DNA of 64,000 nt from Azospirillum lipoferum (GCF_024170005.1 NZ_JALJXJ010000023.1:1-64000); one strand, 5' to 3'; positions 45,304 through 56,713 are shown, numbered from the stretch's first letter. Numbers and translations: made by a program. The notes: a model not told the origin generated them from the sequence alone.

Positions 45304-46220
45304 GAGTAGCGAATCTCGGGGTTGGCGAGGGCGTACAGCACGTCGACCAGCAGGTTGATGATGATGAACTCCAGCGAGAACAGCAGGATCTCCGCCTGGA
45401 TGACGGTGTAGTCGCGGTAATTGACGCTATCGACCAGCAGCCGGCCCAGCCCCGGCCAGGAGAACACCGTCTCGACCACGATGGACCCGCCGAGCAGGAA
45501 GCCGAACTGCAGACCGACCATGGTGATGATCGGGATCAGCGCGTTGCGCAGCGTGTGCTTCCACACCACCAGCCGCGCCGGCACGCCCTTGGCCCGCGCG
45601 GTGCGGACGTAATCCTCGCGCGCGATCTCGATGAAGGCGGAGCGGGTGAAGCGCGCCATCACCGCGGCAACGCCGAGGCCGAGCGTCAGCGACGGCATGA
45701 CGTAATGCTGCCACGTCCCGTAACCGCTGGTCGGCAGCCAGCCGAGCTTGACCGAGAACAGGTCGATCATCAGAAGGCCGAGCCAGAAGGACGGAAAGGC
45801 GATGCCCGACACCGCCACCACCATGCCGACATGGTCCTGCCAGCGTCCGCGCCTGGTGGCGGAGGCAACGCCAATCAGCAGCCCGGCCAGCGTCGCCCAC
45901 ACCATGGCGACCACGGTGAGGTAGAGGGTCGGCATGAAGCGTTCGCCGATCTCCTGCGACACCGGCCGCTTCGACTTCATCGACCGCCCGAACTCGCCCT
46001 GCACCGCATTGCCGAGGAAGCGGCCATACTGCACCCACAGCGGCTGGTCGAGGCCGAGATCCTGGCGCACCAGTTCGACGTCGCGCTGGGTCGCATCCGG
46101 CCCGGCGACCAGCCGCGCCGGATCGCCCGGCAGCAGATGGACGAAGCCGAAGACGAAGACGGAGATCACCAGCAGAACCGGCAGGATGCCGGCAATACGG
46201 CCGACGAGATATTTCAGCAT
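45300..46220 (-). CDS. gsiC: ABC permease GsiC/DppB type
   Basis: A 306-residue permease with six helices. It has the N-terminal LKYLVGRIAGILPVLLVISVFVFGFVHLLPGDPA pattern, the EAA loop DYVRTARAKGVPARLVVWKHTLRNALIPI and the ETVFSWPGLGRLL motif. A stem-loop at 46252-46279 separates it from the binding-protein gene. Confidence 0.88.
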   Translation of the reverse strand: MLKYLVGRIAGILPVLLVISVFVFGFVHLLPGDPARLVAGPDATQRDVELVRQDLGLDQPLWVQYGRFLGNAVQGEFGRSMKSKRPVSQEIGERFMPTLYLTVVAMVWATLAGLLIGVASATRRGRWQDHVGMVVAVSGIAFPSFWLGLLMIDLFSVKLGWLPTSGYGTWQHYVMPSLTLGLGVAAVMARFTRSAFIEIAREDYVRTARAKGVPARLVVWKHTLRNALIPIITMVGLQFGFLLGGSIVVETVFSWPGLGRLLVDSVNYRDYTVIQAEILLFSLEFIIINLLVDVLYALANPEIRYS

Positions 46221-46251
46221 GAGGCAGAGGTCCTGGGTAGGCAGAGAAAAG

Positions 46252-46279
46252 ATGCCCTCTCCCCCTGGGGAGAGGGCAT
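46252..46279. repeat. REP-like GGGGAGAGGG stem-loop, copy 4
   Basis: ATGCCCTCTCCCC (46252-46264), CT, GGGGAGAGGGCAT (46267-46279): a perfect 13-bp stem with a 2-nt loop, between gsiB-type and gsiC-type genes. It may lower permease expression relative to the binding protein. Confidence 0.75.
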
Positions 46280-46291
46280 TTCACACTCACA

Positions 46292-47824
46292 TCACTGCAG
46301 GTCGGCCTCTTCCATCTGCAGGCCGCCGTCGGCGACGTAGTAGAAGCCGGTCAGCTTCTTCGACTTGCCGGCCAGCAGATTCTCGACGCCGAGGAAGATC
46401 CAGGGCGCGTCCTTCCAGATCTGCTCCTGGGCGACGCGGTAGGCCTCGGCGCGCTTGGCGTCGTCGGCGGTGGCGATGCCGGCCTCGATGGCGGTGTCGA
46501 CCGTGTCGTTCTTGTAGTAGGCGACGTTGTAGAACTTCGGCGGGAAGCCCTTGCCCCACAGCAGCGGACGCAGCCCCCAGTCGGCGTCGCCGGTCGAGGC
46601 CGACCAGCCGCTGTAGTTCATCTGGACGGTCGCATCCTCCGGCTTCTCGACGCTCCAGATGCGGGCGGTCTCGACGCCGGATTCAAGCGGCGTGACGGTC
46701 AGCTTGACGCCGATCTGCGACAGCTGCTGCTGCACAAACTGCATGCCGCGGATGAAGTTGGTGCTGTTGCGGCCGAACATCTCGGCCTCGAAGCCGTTCG
46801 GATAACCGGCCTCGGCCAGCAGCGCCTTCGCCTTGGCAAGGTCATAGGTGTACTGGTTGGGCTGGGTGACATGGAAGCCCAGCTTGGACGGGATCGCCGA
46901 ATCCAGCGGGCCGGCATAGCCGCGATAGACCACCTTGGCGTAGGCGTTCTTGTCGATGGCGTAGTTCAGCGCCTGACGGACGCGCGGGTCGTTGAACGGC
47001 TTCTTCATGGTGTTGAGCGCCACGTAGCGGGCGACGATCGACGGCGCGTCGATCAGTTCCAGCTGGTTGTTGGCCTCCACCATCTTCACCATCTCGGACG
47101 GCAGCGGATAGATGAACTGCGCCTCGTTGGTCTGGAGCATGGCGATGCGGCTGCCGTTCTCCGGCACGCTCTTCAGCGTGACGTGGTCGATCTTCGGCAG
47201 GCCCGGCTTCCAGTACTTGTCGTTCTTCTCGACCTTCAGCGTGTCCGCTTCCCAGCTGACGAACTTGTAGGGGCCGGTGCCGACCGGGTGGCGGCCGATC
47301 TCCTTGCCGTAGGTCTCCAGCGCCTTCGGGCTGTGGATCATCGCCCCCGGGTGGGCGAGGTTGTTGTTCAGCGCGCCGAAGGGCTGGGCCAGCTTCAGCG
47401 TGATGGTGTAGTCGTCGACCACCACCGTCTCGGCCAGCATCGCCAGCAGGCTCTGGCGCTTCAGCCGGTTGGCCGGGTTGGCGAGGCGGTCGAAATTGGT
47501 CTTCACCGCCTGGGCGTTGAAGGGCGTGCCGTCATGGAAGGTGACGTTCTTGCGCAGGCGGTAGGTATATTCGGTGGCGGTGTCGTTGACGGTGAAGCTC
47601 TCCGCCAGCAGCGGGACCAGCTTCATGTCCTTGTCGAAGCCGAACAGGCCCTGCAGCATGGTGCGGCTGGCCGACTGCGACAGGGTGTCGTTGATGTCGG
47701 CCGGATCCAGCGTGGTGATGTTGTCGGGCAGGCCGACGACCAGATCCTTGGCGGCGAAGGCCGGACCGGCCAGCGCGGTGCCGGCGAGCAGGCCGGCGAG
47801 AAGCGGAAGGACGAAGCGGTTCAC
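46292..47824 (-). CDS. gsiB: Family-5 ABC substrate-binding protein (GsiB type)
   Basis: A 510-residue periplasmic protein. The signal peptide (about 1-24, ending AFA-AKD) is followed by the SBP_bac_5 fold. VVGLPDNITTLDPADINDTLSQSASRTMLQGLFGFD, HPGAMIHSPKALETYGKEIGRHPVGTGPYKF and the C-terminal FLGVENLLAGKSKKLTGFYYV closely follow the GsiB pattern. GsiB binds glutathione. Neighbouring D-peptidases suggest that this version may instead accept D-residue or gamma-linked peptides. Confidence 0.87.
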   Translation of the reverse strand: MNRFVLPLLAGLLAGTALAGPAFAAKDLVVGLPDNITTLDPADINDTLSQSASRTMLQGLFGFDKDMKLVPLLAESFTVNDTATEYTYRLRKNVTFHDGTPFNAQAVKTNFDRLANPANRLKRQSLLAMLAETVVVDDYTITLKLAQPFGALNNNLAHPGAMIHSPKALETYGKEIGRHPVGTGPYKFVSWEADTLKVEKNDKYWKPGLPKIDHVTLKSVPENGSRIAMLQTNEAQFIYPLPSEMVKMVEANNQLELIDAPSIVARYVALNTMKKPFNDPRVRQALNYAIDKNAYAKVVYRGYAGPLDSAIPSKLGFHVTQPNQYTYDLAKAKALLAEAGYPNGFEAEMFGRNSTNFIRGMQFVQQQLSQIGVKLTVTPLESGVETARIWSVEKPEDATVQMNYSGWSASTGDADWGLRPLLWGKGFPPKFYNVAYYKNDTVDTAIEAGIATADDAKRAEAYRVAQEQIWKDAPWIFLGVENLLAGKSKKLTGFYYVADGGLQMEEADLQ

Positions 47825-47847
47825 GTGTAGACTCCCTGTTTTTTGGT

Positions 47848-49760
<1,913 letters not shown>

Positions 49761-49764
<4 letters not shown>

Positions 49765-50606
49765 CGGCCAAGCCTTTCGGCGAACAGAGCGAACAGGCGG
49801 CGCCACACCATGCCCGGCGCACCACTGCCGACCGGCTTGCCGTTCAGGCTGGTGACCGGGGTGATCTCCTTGGTGGTGCTGGCGATCCAGATTTCGTCGG
49901 CGGTCTCAAGCTCCGCTGCCGGGATGTCGCGCTCAACCAATTGTAGGCCGGCCTCGGCCGCCAGCCGCAGGATCACGGTGCGGGTGATGCCCTGGAGGAT
50001 CCGGTTGTCGTTGACCGGCGTGGCGACGACGCCATCCTTGACCACGAAGATGTTGGTGGCGGCGCCCTCGGTCACCAGACCGTCGCGCAGTTGCAGGGCA
50101 TCGATCACGCCAGCATCGGTCGCCGCCTGCTGAGCCAGCACACTGCCCAGCAGCGCCACCGTCTTCAGGTCGCAGCGGCCCCAGCGGATGTCGGGAATGG
50201 TGATGGCGGCCACACCCTGGTCGCGCCAAGCCGCGGGCGGGCGCTTCAACGGGCTGACCATGCCGAAGACCGACGGGGTGACGCCGGCCGGGAAGGCATG
50301 GCCGCGGCTGGATGCTGCACCGCGGGTGACCTGGAGATAGACGGTCAGGTCGCCGTCGAAGCCGGATTCGGCCGCGAGCCGCTCCATGATCCCCATCCAG
50401 TCGCCGGCCGACAGGGCACAGTCGATGCGCAGCTCGGACAGGCCCCGCTGAAGGCGGGCGATGTGGGCCTCCGGCTCGAACAGGCGGCCGTTGTAGGCGG
50501 CGGTCACCTCATAGAGGCCGTCGGCGAACAGGAAACCGCGGTCCAGCGGCGACACTTGGACCTCGTCCAACGGCAGGTAACGCCCGTTCCAATAGGAGAT
50601 CGTCAT
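49761..50606 (-). CDS. dat: D-amino-acid transaminase (class IV aminotransferase)
   Basis: A 281-residue fold-type IV PLP enzyme. Lys148 (RCDLKTVALL) is the Schiff-base Lys and Glu180 (LVTEGAATNIF) the family Glu. The start SYWNGRYLPLDEVQVSPLDRGFLFADGLYEV is typical of the D-amino-acid transaminase/BcaT group, and the RWGRCDLK context favours D-amino-acid specificity. It would convert D-amino acids released by the downstream peptidases to 2-oxo acids. First gene of the operon after its regulator, coupled to gsiA by ATGA overlap. Confidence 0.85.
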
Positions 50607-50663
50607 CGCTTTCCAACTTCTCTGGCGCGTGGGTAAGGAGGCCCCGGTTCGGTCCGGTCGGGG

Positions 50664-51557
50664 TCAGTCGGGTTGCCGGTTCGATTTCGGCACGATGTGG
50701 AGGTAGGGCAGGATGCGTTCGGCGACGTCGGCGGCCTGACCAACGCTGTCGGGACCGGAGCGCGACAGCGCGGTGCCCAGCGCCACGATCAGCGCCATCA
50801 GCCCGGTGGGGGAGCTGTGGCGCACGCCATGGTCGGCCCCAGCCAGCAGGGTGACGTCGGCCAGCGGCACGATCGGGCTGTCCGGCGCGTCGGTCAGCGC
50901 GATGGCCTTCGCTCCGCGCTCCCGGCACAGTTGCAGATGCTCGATGGTCCGGCGCGAATAGCGCGGCGAAGTGATGGCGATCACCAGATCGCCCGGCCGC
51001 ATCGTCATCAGCCGGCGGATGTTGCGCTCGGTGCCGGCGAACTCGATGGCCTCGCGGACATTGTCGACATAGGGCTCCAGCACGTCGGCCAGGAACAGCG
51101 CGAGATAGGCGCTGTCGCCGAGACCCAGCGCCACGACGCGGCCCGCCTCGCGGATCAGGCGGATGGCGGCCTCGCACTGTTCGGGTTGGAGCAGATCCAT
51201 GGTGCGGGTGATGTTGCCGGCGTCGCTGGCCAGCGATTCCCGCATGATCTCGGCATTCGAGGTGTCGCGCTGGACCGCAACGCGCAGCTTCTCCACCGGC
51301 GCGAAGGTGGATTCGAAGGCGCGCAGCAGATCCTCGCGGAACTCCGGATAGCCGTCGTAGCCGAGGAAACGGGCATAGCGGTTGACCGACGCCACCGACA
51401 CTTCGGCCGCCGCCGCCAGTTCGCCGATCTTCAGGGTCGCGGTGCGGAAGGGATAGGCCAGCGCCCAGGCGCCCACCTTGGCGAGCGCGGCCGGAAGCTG
51501 CTGCTGGCAGTTCTGCATGCGGATCAGCAGCGATCCCGTCTGAATGGGCAGCTCCAT
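50664..51557 (-). CDS. RpiR-family transcriptional regulator of the D-peptide/gsi operon
   Basis: A 297-residue regulator: HTH_6 domain (about 15-90, LKIGELAAAAEVSVASVNRYARFLGYDGYPEF) and SIS domain (about 130-265, VVALGLGDSAYLALFLADVLEPYVDN and DLVIAITSPRYSRRTIEH). GGGAT precedes the ATG at 51557. It is upstream of and co-directional with the transaminase-gsi operon (57-bp gap). RpiR proteins sense sugar phosphates, and one, MurR, responds to MurNAc-6-phosphate. A wall-derived effector would fit the D-peptide enzymes, but that is inference. It is only distantly related to the RpiR protein at 343-1188. Confidence 0.85.
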   Translation of the reverse strand: MELPIQTGSLLIRMQNCQQQLPAALAKVGAWALAYPFRTATLKIGELAAAAEVSVASVNRYARFLGYDGYPEFREDLLRAFESTFAPVEKLRVAVQRDTSNAEIMRESLASDAGNITRTMDLLQPEQCEAAIRLIREAGRVVALGLGDSAYLALFLADVLEPYVDNVREAIEFAGTERNIRRLMTMRPGDLVIAITSPRYSRRTIEHLQLCRERGAKAIALTDAPDSPIVPLADVTLLAGADHGVRHSSPTGLMALIVALGTALSRSGPDSVGQAADVAERILPYLHIVPKSNRQPD

Positions 51558-51605
51558 CCCCCGATATCCCTTCGCAGCGTCGGCACGGCCCTGATGAGCA
51601 GAAAG

Positions 51606-51630
51606 TTACAGAAATGGCATCTTTCTGTAA
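51606..51630. promoter_or_regulatory. RpiR operator candidate
   Basis: TTACAGAAA (51606-51614), 7 bp, TTTCTGTAA (51622-51630): a perfect 9-bp inverted repeat 48 bp upstream of the regulator start. Its arms and spacing are as expected for a dimeric HTH_6 protein controlling its own operon. Confidence 0.65.
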
Positions 51631-51813
51631 ATCCATTTTCACATATGGGCGTATGAGTGTCCCCGCCGCAGATGGCGACGGCCCGCCGAAACGGCAGCAT
51701 GTTGCGACGCAATCGCCTCTTTCGAACTTCCCTACGGTCTTCGTTATCGTTTGTTAACGATGTTTGCCGCAATCATCGCGCATCATCGGATTAGCACGTC
51801 ATGAAGGGTAGCA

Positions 51814-52836
51814 ATGGCTCAGAAGGTTCGTGAGGACTACCGGACCCTCACCGGCCCGGAAAAGGCCGCCATCATGATGCTTGCGCTGGGTGAAGAACAT
51901 TCGTCCAAGCTGTTCTCGATGATGGACGACGAGGAGATCAAGGAACTGTCCCAGGTGATGGCGAACCTGGGCACCGTGTCGGCCAACCTGATCGAGCGGC
52001 TGTTCGTCGAGTTCGCCGAGCAGATGTCGTCGAGCGGCACCGTCGTCGGCTCCTTCGATTCGACCGAGCGGCTGCTGCTGAAGACCCTGCCGAAGGACAA
52101 GGTCGACCAGATCATGGAGGACATCCGTGGTCCGGCCGGCCGAACCATGTGGGACAAGCTGACCAACGTGAATGAGTCGGTTCTGTCCAACTATCTGAAG
52201 AACGAATATCCGCAGACCGTCGCCGTCGTCCTGTCCAAGATCCGCTCCGACCATGCCGGCCGCGTCCTGGCCCAGCTGCCGGAAAGCTTCGCCATGGAGG
52301 TCATCATGCGCATGCTGCGTATGGAGGCGGTGCAGAAGGAGGTTTTGGACGATGTCGAGCGCACGCTGCGCACCGAGTTTATGACCAACCTCGCCCGCAC
52401 CAGCCGGCGCGACAGCCACGAGATGCTGGCGGAGATCTTCAACGGGCTGGACCGCACCACCGAGCATCGCTTCATGGCGGCGCTGGAGGAACGCAACCGC
52501 GACAGCGCCGAGCGCATCAAGTCGCTGATGTTCACCTTCGAGGATCTGTCGAAGCTCGACCCTACCGGCGTACAGACGATGCTGCGCACGGTCGACAAGC
52601 AGAAGCTGGGCACCGCGCTGAAGGGAGCGTCGGAGTCGCTGAAGGACCTGTTCTTCTCCAACATGTCCGAGCGCGCCGCCAAGATCCTGCGCGAGGACAT
52701 GGCCGCCATGGGTCCGGTCCGCGTCCGCGACGTGGACGAGGCGCAGATGTACATGGTGCAGCTGGCGAAGGATCTGGCCGCCCGCGGCGAACTGGTCCTG
52801 GCCGAGGGCAGCGGCGAGAACGAGCTGATCTACTGA
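51814..52836 (+). CDS. fliG: Flagellar motor switch protein FliG, isolated from flagellar genes
   Basis: A 340-residue FliG with the N-terminal FliF-binding domain (about 8-105, LTGPEKAAIMMLALGEEHSSKLF), the middle domain with EYPQ (131-134) in place of the usual EHPQ, and the C-terminal charged stator-contact helix (about 280-300, ESLKDLFFSNMSERAAKILREDM). The length is normal. FliG sits in the C-ring and transmits torque. No flagellar gene adjoins it, although fliG is usually in a fliF-fliG-fliH run; it may serve a second flagellar system. Confidence 0.93.
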   Translation: MAQKVREDYRTLTGPEKAAIMMLALGEEHSSKLFSMMDDEEIKELSQVMANLGTVSANLIERLFVEFAEQMSSSGTVVGSFDSTERLLLKTLPKDKVDQIMEDIRGPAGRTMWDKLTNVNESVLSNYLKNEYPQTVAVVLSKIRSDHAGRVLAQLPESFAMEVIMRMLRMEAVQKEVLDDVERTLRTEFMTNLARTSRRDSHEMLAEIFNGLDRTTEHRFMAALEERNRDSAERIKSLMFTFEDLSKLDPTGVQTMLRTVDKQKLGTALKGASESLKDLFFSNMSERAAKILREDMAAMGPVRVRDVDEAQMYMVQLAKDLAARGELVLAEGSGENELIY

Positions 52837-52877
52837 CCCGTCGCGGCTGCTCCCCTCCACAAGCAATCGGCGATAAG

Positions 52878-52900
52878 CAGCGGACAGCGCTGACTTTTTT
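52878..52900 (+). terminator. Probable terminator after fliG
   Basis: CAGCG-gacag-CGCTG (52878-52892) is followed by AC and six T residues. The stem is only 5 bp, so it is weak but correctly placed 42 bp after the fliG stop. Confidence 0.5.
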
Positions 52901-53057
52901 CCGCGCCCCCTCACACGGGGTTTGACGGAAGGTCCGGAACGGTGAACCCTTGGTGTCCGAAAAAGGGCGGGATCAGGGGGCGTCTTCCGCTCCCGTCCGA
53001 CCGGCCAGAAGGCCGGCGGGTGCCGCATCGGCCAATAACAGGGAGCTTCCGAACATC

Positions 53058-54068
53058 ATGACCGCTGACACGCTGCAATCCCGTCTCATCGGCCGGGTGG
53101 CCGGTCCGATCGTCGCCGGCCTGCTGGGTCTGGGCGTCGCCGCCGGGCCGCTGGCGGCCGCAGCCGAGACCTGGGACATGCCGACGCCGTACCCGGACAC
53201 GAACCTGCACACCATCGTGGTGAAGCAGTTCGCCGACGACGTGAAGGCGGCCACCGCCGGCAAGATCCAGATCACCGTCCATTCCAACGGCTCGCTGATC
53301 CGCCATCCGGAGATCAAGCGCGCGGTCCAGTCCGGGCAGGCCCAGCTGGGCGAGGTGCTGATCAGTTCCTGGGCGAACGAGGATCCGCTCTACGGCCTCG
53401 ATTCGGTGCCCTTCCTCGCCACCGACTTCAAGTCGGCGCACAAGCTGTACGAGGTCTCCAAGCCCTATCTGGAAAAGAAGCTGGAGCGCCAGCGCCTGAA
53501 ACTGCTCTATTCGATCCCGTGGCCGCCGCAGGGCCTCTATGTGAAGGACGAGATCCAGTCGGTCGAAGGGCTGAAGAGCCAGAAGTTCCGCGCCTACAAC
53601 CCCGCCACCACCCGCATCGCCGAACTGAGCGGCGCTATCCCGGTGAAGATCGAGGCGGCCGAAGTGGCGCAGGCCTTCGGCACCGGCATCGTCACCGCGA
53701 TGATCACGTCGGCCGCCACCGGTGTCGACACCAAGGCCTGGGACTTCGTGAAGGTCTATTACGACGTCCAGGCCTGGCTGCCGCGCAACATGGTGTTCGT
53801 CAACGCCGAGGTGTGGAAGGGGCTGGACGCCGGCACCCAGAAGGCGATCCAGGACGCCGCGGCGAAGGCCGAGGCGACCGGCTGGGCCGAGTGGGAGAAG
53901 AAGACGGCCGATCTGAACAAGACGATGGCCGACAATGGCATGAAGGTGCTGCCGCCATCCGACAAACTGAAGGAAGGCCTATCCGCCATCGGCAAGACCA
54001 TGACCGCGGAATGGACCAAGGCCGCCGGTGCCGATGGCGAGGCGATCATCTCCGCCTTCGGCAAGTAA
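53058..54068 (+). CDS. TRAP transporter substrate-binding protein (DctP family)
   Basis: A 336-residue periplasmic protein. The signal peptide (about 1-36, cleaved near AAA-ETW) is followed by the DctP fold. LRxxN-like elements are replaced by KFRAYNPATTRIAELSGAIPV (about 180-200), in which the family Arg contacts the carboxylate of the ligand. AGGGAG lies upstream of the ATG at 53058. It forms a complete TRAP system with the next two genes. The 5-oxoprolinase subunits further down suggest 5-oxo-L-proline or a related cyclic amide acid as ligand. Confidence 0.9.
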   Translation: MTADTLQSRLIGRVAGPIVAGLLGLGVAAGPLAAAAETWDMPTPYPDTNLHTIVVKQFADDVKAATAGKIQITVHSNGSLIRHPEIKRAVQSGQAQLGEVLISSWANEDPLYGLDSVPFLATDFKSAHKLYEVSKPYLEKKLERQRLKLLYSIPWPPQGLYVKDEIQSVEGLKSQKFRAYNPATTRIAELSGAIPVKIEAAEVAQAFGTGIVTAMITSAATGVDTKAWDFVKVYYDVQAWLPRNMVFVNAEVWKGLDAGTQKAIQDAAAKAEATGWAEWEKKTADLNKTMADNGMKVLPPSDKLKEGLSAIGKTMTAEWTKAAGADGEAIISAFGK

Positions 54069-54168
54069 CCGGTCCGGATGGCTCCGGCCGGCGCCGCCAC
54101 CACGGGGTAGCCGGCCGGCCCCCTCCGCGCCCCTTCGCTCCGCTCCGACCGCAGGAGGTGGTTGCGCC

Positions 54169-54678
54169 ATGCGCACCGCACTGTCCATCCTTTACCGCGC
54201 CGCCGAGATCCTGGGCGCGGTCCTGCTTGCCGCCATCGCCGTCCTGATCGTGACGCAGGTGGCCTCCCGATTGCTCGACCGCATGGTGCCGGGGGCCGAC
54301 GAGCTTGCCGGCTACTGCATGGCGGCGTCCTTCTTCCTGATGCTGGGACCGGCGCTGCGCCGCGGCGCGCATATCCGCGTCGGCGTGCTGGTGGAGCGGC
54401 TGAACGGCACCGCCCGCCGCGTCATGGAGTTGCTGTGCCTCGGCTTCGCCACCGCGCTCAGCAGCTATTTCGCCTGGTACTGGCTGCGCATGACTTACGA
54501 TTCCTATGATTTTGGCGATCTCAGCCAGGGCGTGCTGCCGGTCCCGCTGTGGATGCCGCAGGCGCTGATGGCGGTGGGTTTGGTGGTGCTGGTCATCGCC
54601 CTGATCGACGATCTGCTGGCCGTGCTGGCGGGGCGCGACGCCTCCTACCAGCATGCCGGCATGCAGAGCGAGGGCTGA
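54169..54678 (+). CDS. TRAP transporter small permease (DctQ)
   Basis: A 169-residue inner-membrane protein with four predicted helices (about 10-32, 45-62, 87-108, 128-150). ADELAGYCMAASFFLMLGPALRRGAHIRV is the usual DctQ helix-2 region. GCAGGAGG provides a strong ribosome site before the ATG at 54169. It lies between the binding protein and large permease. Confidence 0.9.
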   Translation: MRTALSILYRAAEILGAVLLAAIAVLIVTQVASRLLDRMVPGADELAGYCMAASFFLMLGPALRRGAHIRVGVLVERLNGTARRVMELLCLGFATALSSYFAWYWLRMTYDSYDFGDLSQGVLPVPLWMPQALMAVGLVVLVIALIDDLLAVLAGRDASYQHAGMQSEG

Positions 54679-54681
54679 GCG

Positions 54682-55983
54682 ATGGATCAGACGACCGCAT
54701 CCATCGTCGTCGTGGTGACGATGTTCCTGATGCTGGGGGCCGGCGTGTGGGTGGCGCTGGCGCTGGCCGGCGTCGGCTTCGTCGCCATGGCGCTGTTCAC
54801 CGCAAGGCCGGTGGGCATGGTGATGGCGACCAACATCTGGGGGGCCAGCACCTCCTGGACGCTGACGGCCTTGCCGCTGTTCATCTGGATGGGCGAGATC
54901 CTGTTCCGCACCCGCATCTCGTCCGACATGTTCAAGGGGCTGGCACCCTGGACCGGCTGGCTGCCCGGCCGGCTGATGCATGTGAACATCATCGGCTGCT
55001 CGATCTTCGCCGCGGTCTCCGGGTCCTCGGCCGCCACCGCCGCCACCATCGGCCGCATGACGATCCCGGAACTGAACCGGCGCGGCTACGACCCGATGAT
55101 GACGCTGGGCTCGCTGGCCGGCGCCGGCACGCTGGGCCTGCTGATCCCGCCGTCGATCATCATGATCGTCTACGGCGTCGCCGCCGACGTGTCGATCGCC
55201 CGGCTGTTCATTGCCGGCGTCATTCCCGGCATCGTCCTGACCGGCCTGTTCATGCTGTATGTCGGCGGCTGGTCGCTGCTGAACCCCGGCCGGGTGCCGC
55301 CGCCTGAGCCATCGCAGAGCTTCGCGGCAAAGATCCGCGACACCGGCGCGCTGATCCCGGTGGTGATGCTGATCACCGCGGTCCTGGGCTCCATCTATGT
55401 CGGCATCGCCACCCCGACGGAGGCCGCCGGCATCGGCGTGCTCGGTTCGCTGGTGCTGGCGCTGGTGACCGGCACGCTGAGCTGGACGACCTTCCGCGAC
55501 AGCCTGTTCGGCGCCGCCCACACCTCCTGCATGATCGGCTTCATCCTGGCAGGTGCGGCTTTCCTGACGGTGGCGATGGGCTACACCGGCATCCCGCGCC
55601 TGCTGGCCGAATGGATCACCACCATGCAGTTGTCGCCGGCGGCGCTGCTGGTGGCGCTGACCGCCTTCTTCGTCGTGATGGGCTGCTTCCTCGACGGCAT
55701 CTCGATGGTCGTGCTGACCACCTCGGTCATCCTGCCGATGGTGCAGCGGGCGGGCATCGACCTGCTGTGGTTCGGCATCTACATCATCATCGTGGTGGAG
55801 ATGGCCCAGATCACCCCGCCGGTCGGCTTCAACCTGTTCGTGCTGCAATCGATGACCGGCAAGGACATCTTCACCATCGGCAAGGCCAGCCTGCCCTTCT
55901 TTCTGCTGATGGTGGTGATGGTCGCTCTGCTGTGGGTGTTCCCCGGCATGGTGTCCTGGCTGCCCTCGATGATGATCGGCTGA
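54682..55983 (+). CDS. TRAP transporter large permease (DctM)
   Basis: A 433-residue inner-membrane protein with about 12 hydrophobic segments, standard for DctM. FAAVSGSSAATAATIGRMTIPELNRRGYDP and LGLLIPPSIIMIVYG are signature segments, and GSIYVGIATPTEAAGIGVLGSL is the second half-repeat. It drives sodium-coupled uptake with DctQ. It starts 3 bp after the small permease and is followed 10 bp later by pxpB. Confidence 0.92.
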   Translation: MDQTTASIVVVVTMFLMLGAGVWVALALAGVGFVAMALFTARPVGMVMATNIWGASTSWTLTALPLFIWMGEILFRTRISSDMFKGLAPWTGWLPGRLMHVNIIGCSIFAAVSGSSAATAATIGRMTIPELNRRGYDPMMTLGSLAGAGTLGLLIPPSIIMIVYGVAADVSIARLFIAGVIPGIVLTGLFMLYVGGWSLLNPGRVPPPEPSQSFAAKIRDTGALIPVVMLITAVLGSIYVGIATPTEAAGIGVLGSLVLALVTGTLSWTTFRDSLFGAAHTSCMIGFILAGAAFLTVAMGYTGIPRLLAEWITTMQLSPAALLVALTAFFVVMGCFLDGISMVVLTTSVILPMVQRAGIDLLWFGIYIIIVVEMAQITPPVGFNLFVLQSMTGKDIFTIGKASLPFFLLMVVMVALLWVFPGMVSWLPSMMIG

Positions 55984-55993
55984 GGAGAAAGGC

Positions 55994-56713
55994 GTGGAGG
56001 TCCGTTTCACCAGTTCCGGCGATACCGCTTTCAACGTCGAGTTCGGCGAGGCCATCGACCGGGCGACCAACGCCCGCGTCATGGCCCTGCACGCCCGGCT
56101 GAAGGCCGCCCCGCCGCCGGGGCTGGTGGAGACGGTGCCGACCTTCCGTTCGCTGCTGGTGGTCTACGATCCCGTCGCCACCAGCCGCCGGGAGATGCAG
56201 GCGGCTGTGGAGACGGTGCTGGCCGACAGCGACACCGCTCCGGGGGACGGGCGGCTGTGGCGCCTGCCGGTCTGCTACGACCCGGACCTCGGCGCCGATC
56301 TGGCGGAATTGGCGGACGCGCTGGGCCTGACCATGGAGCGGGTGGCGGCGCTGCACGGATCGGCCGAGTATTTCGTCTACATGCTCGGCTTCATGCCGGG
56401 CTTCGGCTACATGGGCGACCTGCCGGTGGAGCTGGACCGGCCGCGCCGGAGCGAACCGCGGGTGCGGGTGCCGGCCGGCTCCGTCGCCGTCGCCGGGCGG
56501 CTGACCACCGTCTATCCCTGGGAGAGCCCCGGCGGCTGGCACCTGATCGGCCGCTGTCCGGTGCCGCTCTATGACGGCGGCCGGCCCGATCCGGTTCTGC
56601 TGGCGGCCGGTGACCGGGTGCGTTTCGAGGCGGTGGACCGCGCCACCTTCGACGGAATCGCGGAGGCCGTCGGCACCGGCTGCTTCGATCCCGCCAGCCT
56701 GAGGGCGGCGTGA
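55994..56713 (+). CDS. pxpB: 5-Oxoprolinase subunit PxpB (KipI-like)
   Basis: A 239-residue protein with the KipI/PxpB core (about 1-215): FGEAIDRATNARV, EYFVYMLGFMPGFGYMGDLP and the C-terminal VYPWESPGGWHLIGRCPVPLYD. It starts with GTG at 55994, with GAGGAGA just upstream, 10 bp after the TRAP permease. PxpB and PxpC form part of the ATP-dependent 5-oxoprolinase, which opens 5-oxo-L-proline to glutamate. The third subunit, PxpA, is not in the window. Confidence 0.9.
   Translation: MEVRFTSSGDTAFNVEFGEAIDRATNARVMALHARLKAAPPPGLVETVPTFRSLLVVYDPVATSRREMQAAVETVLADSDTAPGDGRLWRLPVCYDPDLGADLAELADALGLTMERVAALHGSAEYFVYMLGFMPGFGYMGDLPVELDRPRRSEPRVRVPAGSVAVAGRLTTVYPWESPGGWHLIGRCPVPLYDGGRPDPVLLAAGDRVRFEAVDRATFDGIAEAVGTGCFDPASLRAA

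Noticed and set aside
54046..56082. 678-codon open frame antisense to the TRAP permease genes
   Set aside because: A His/Asp/Gln-rich translation with no domain, opposite clear DctQ/DctM/PxpB genes.
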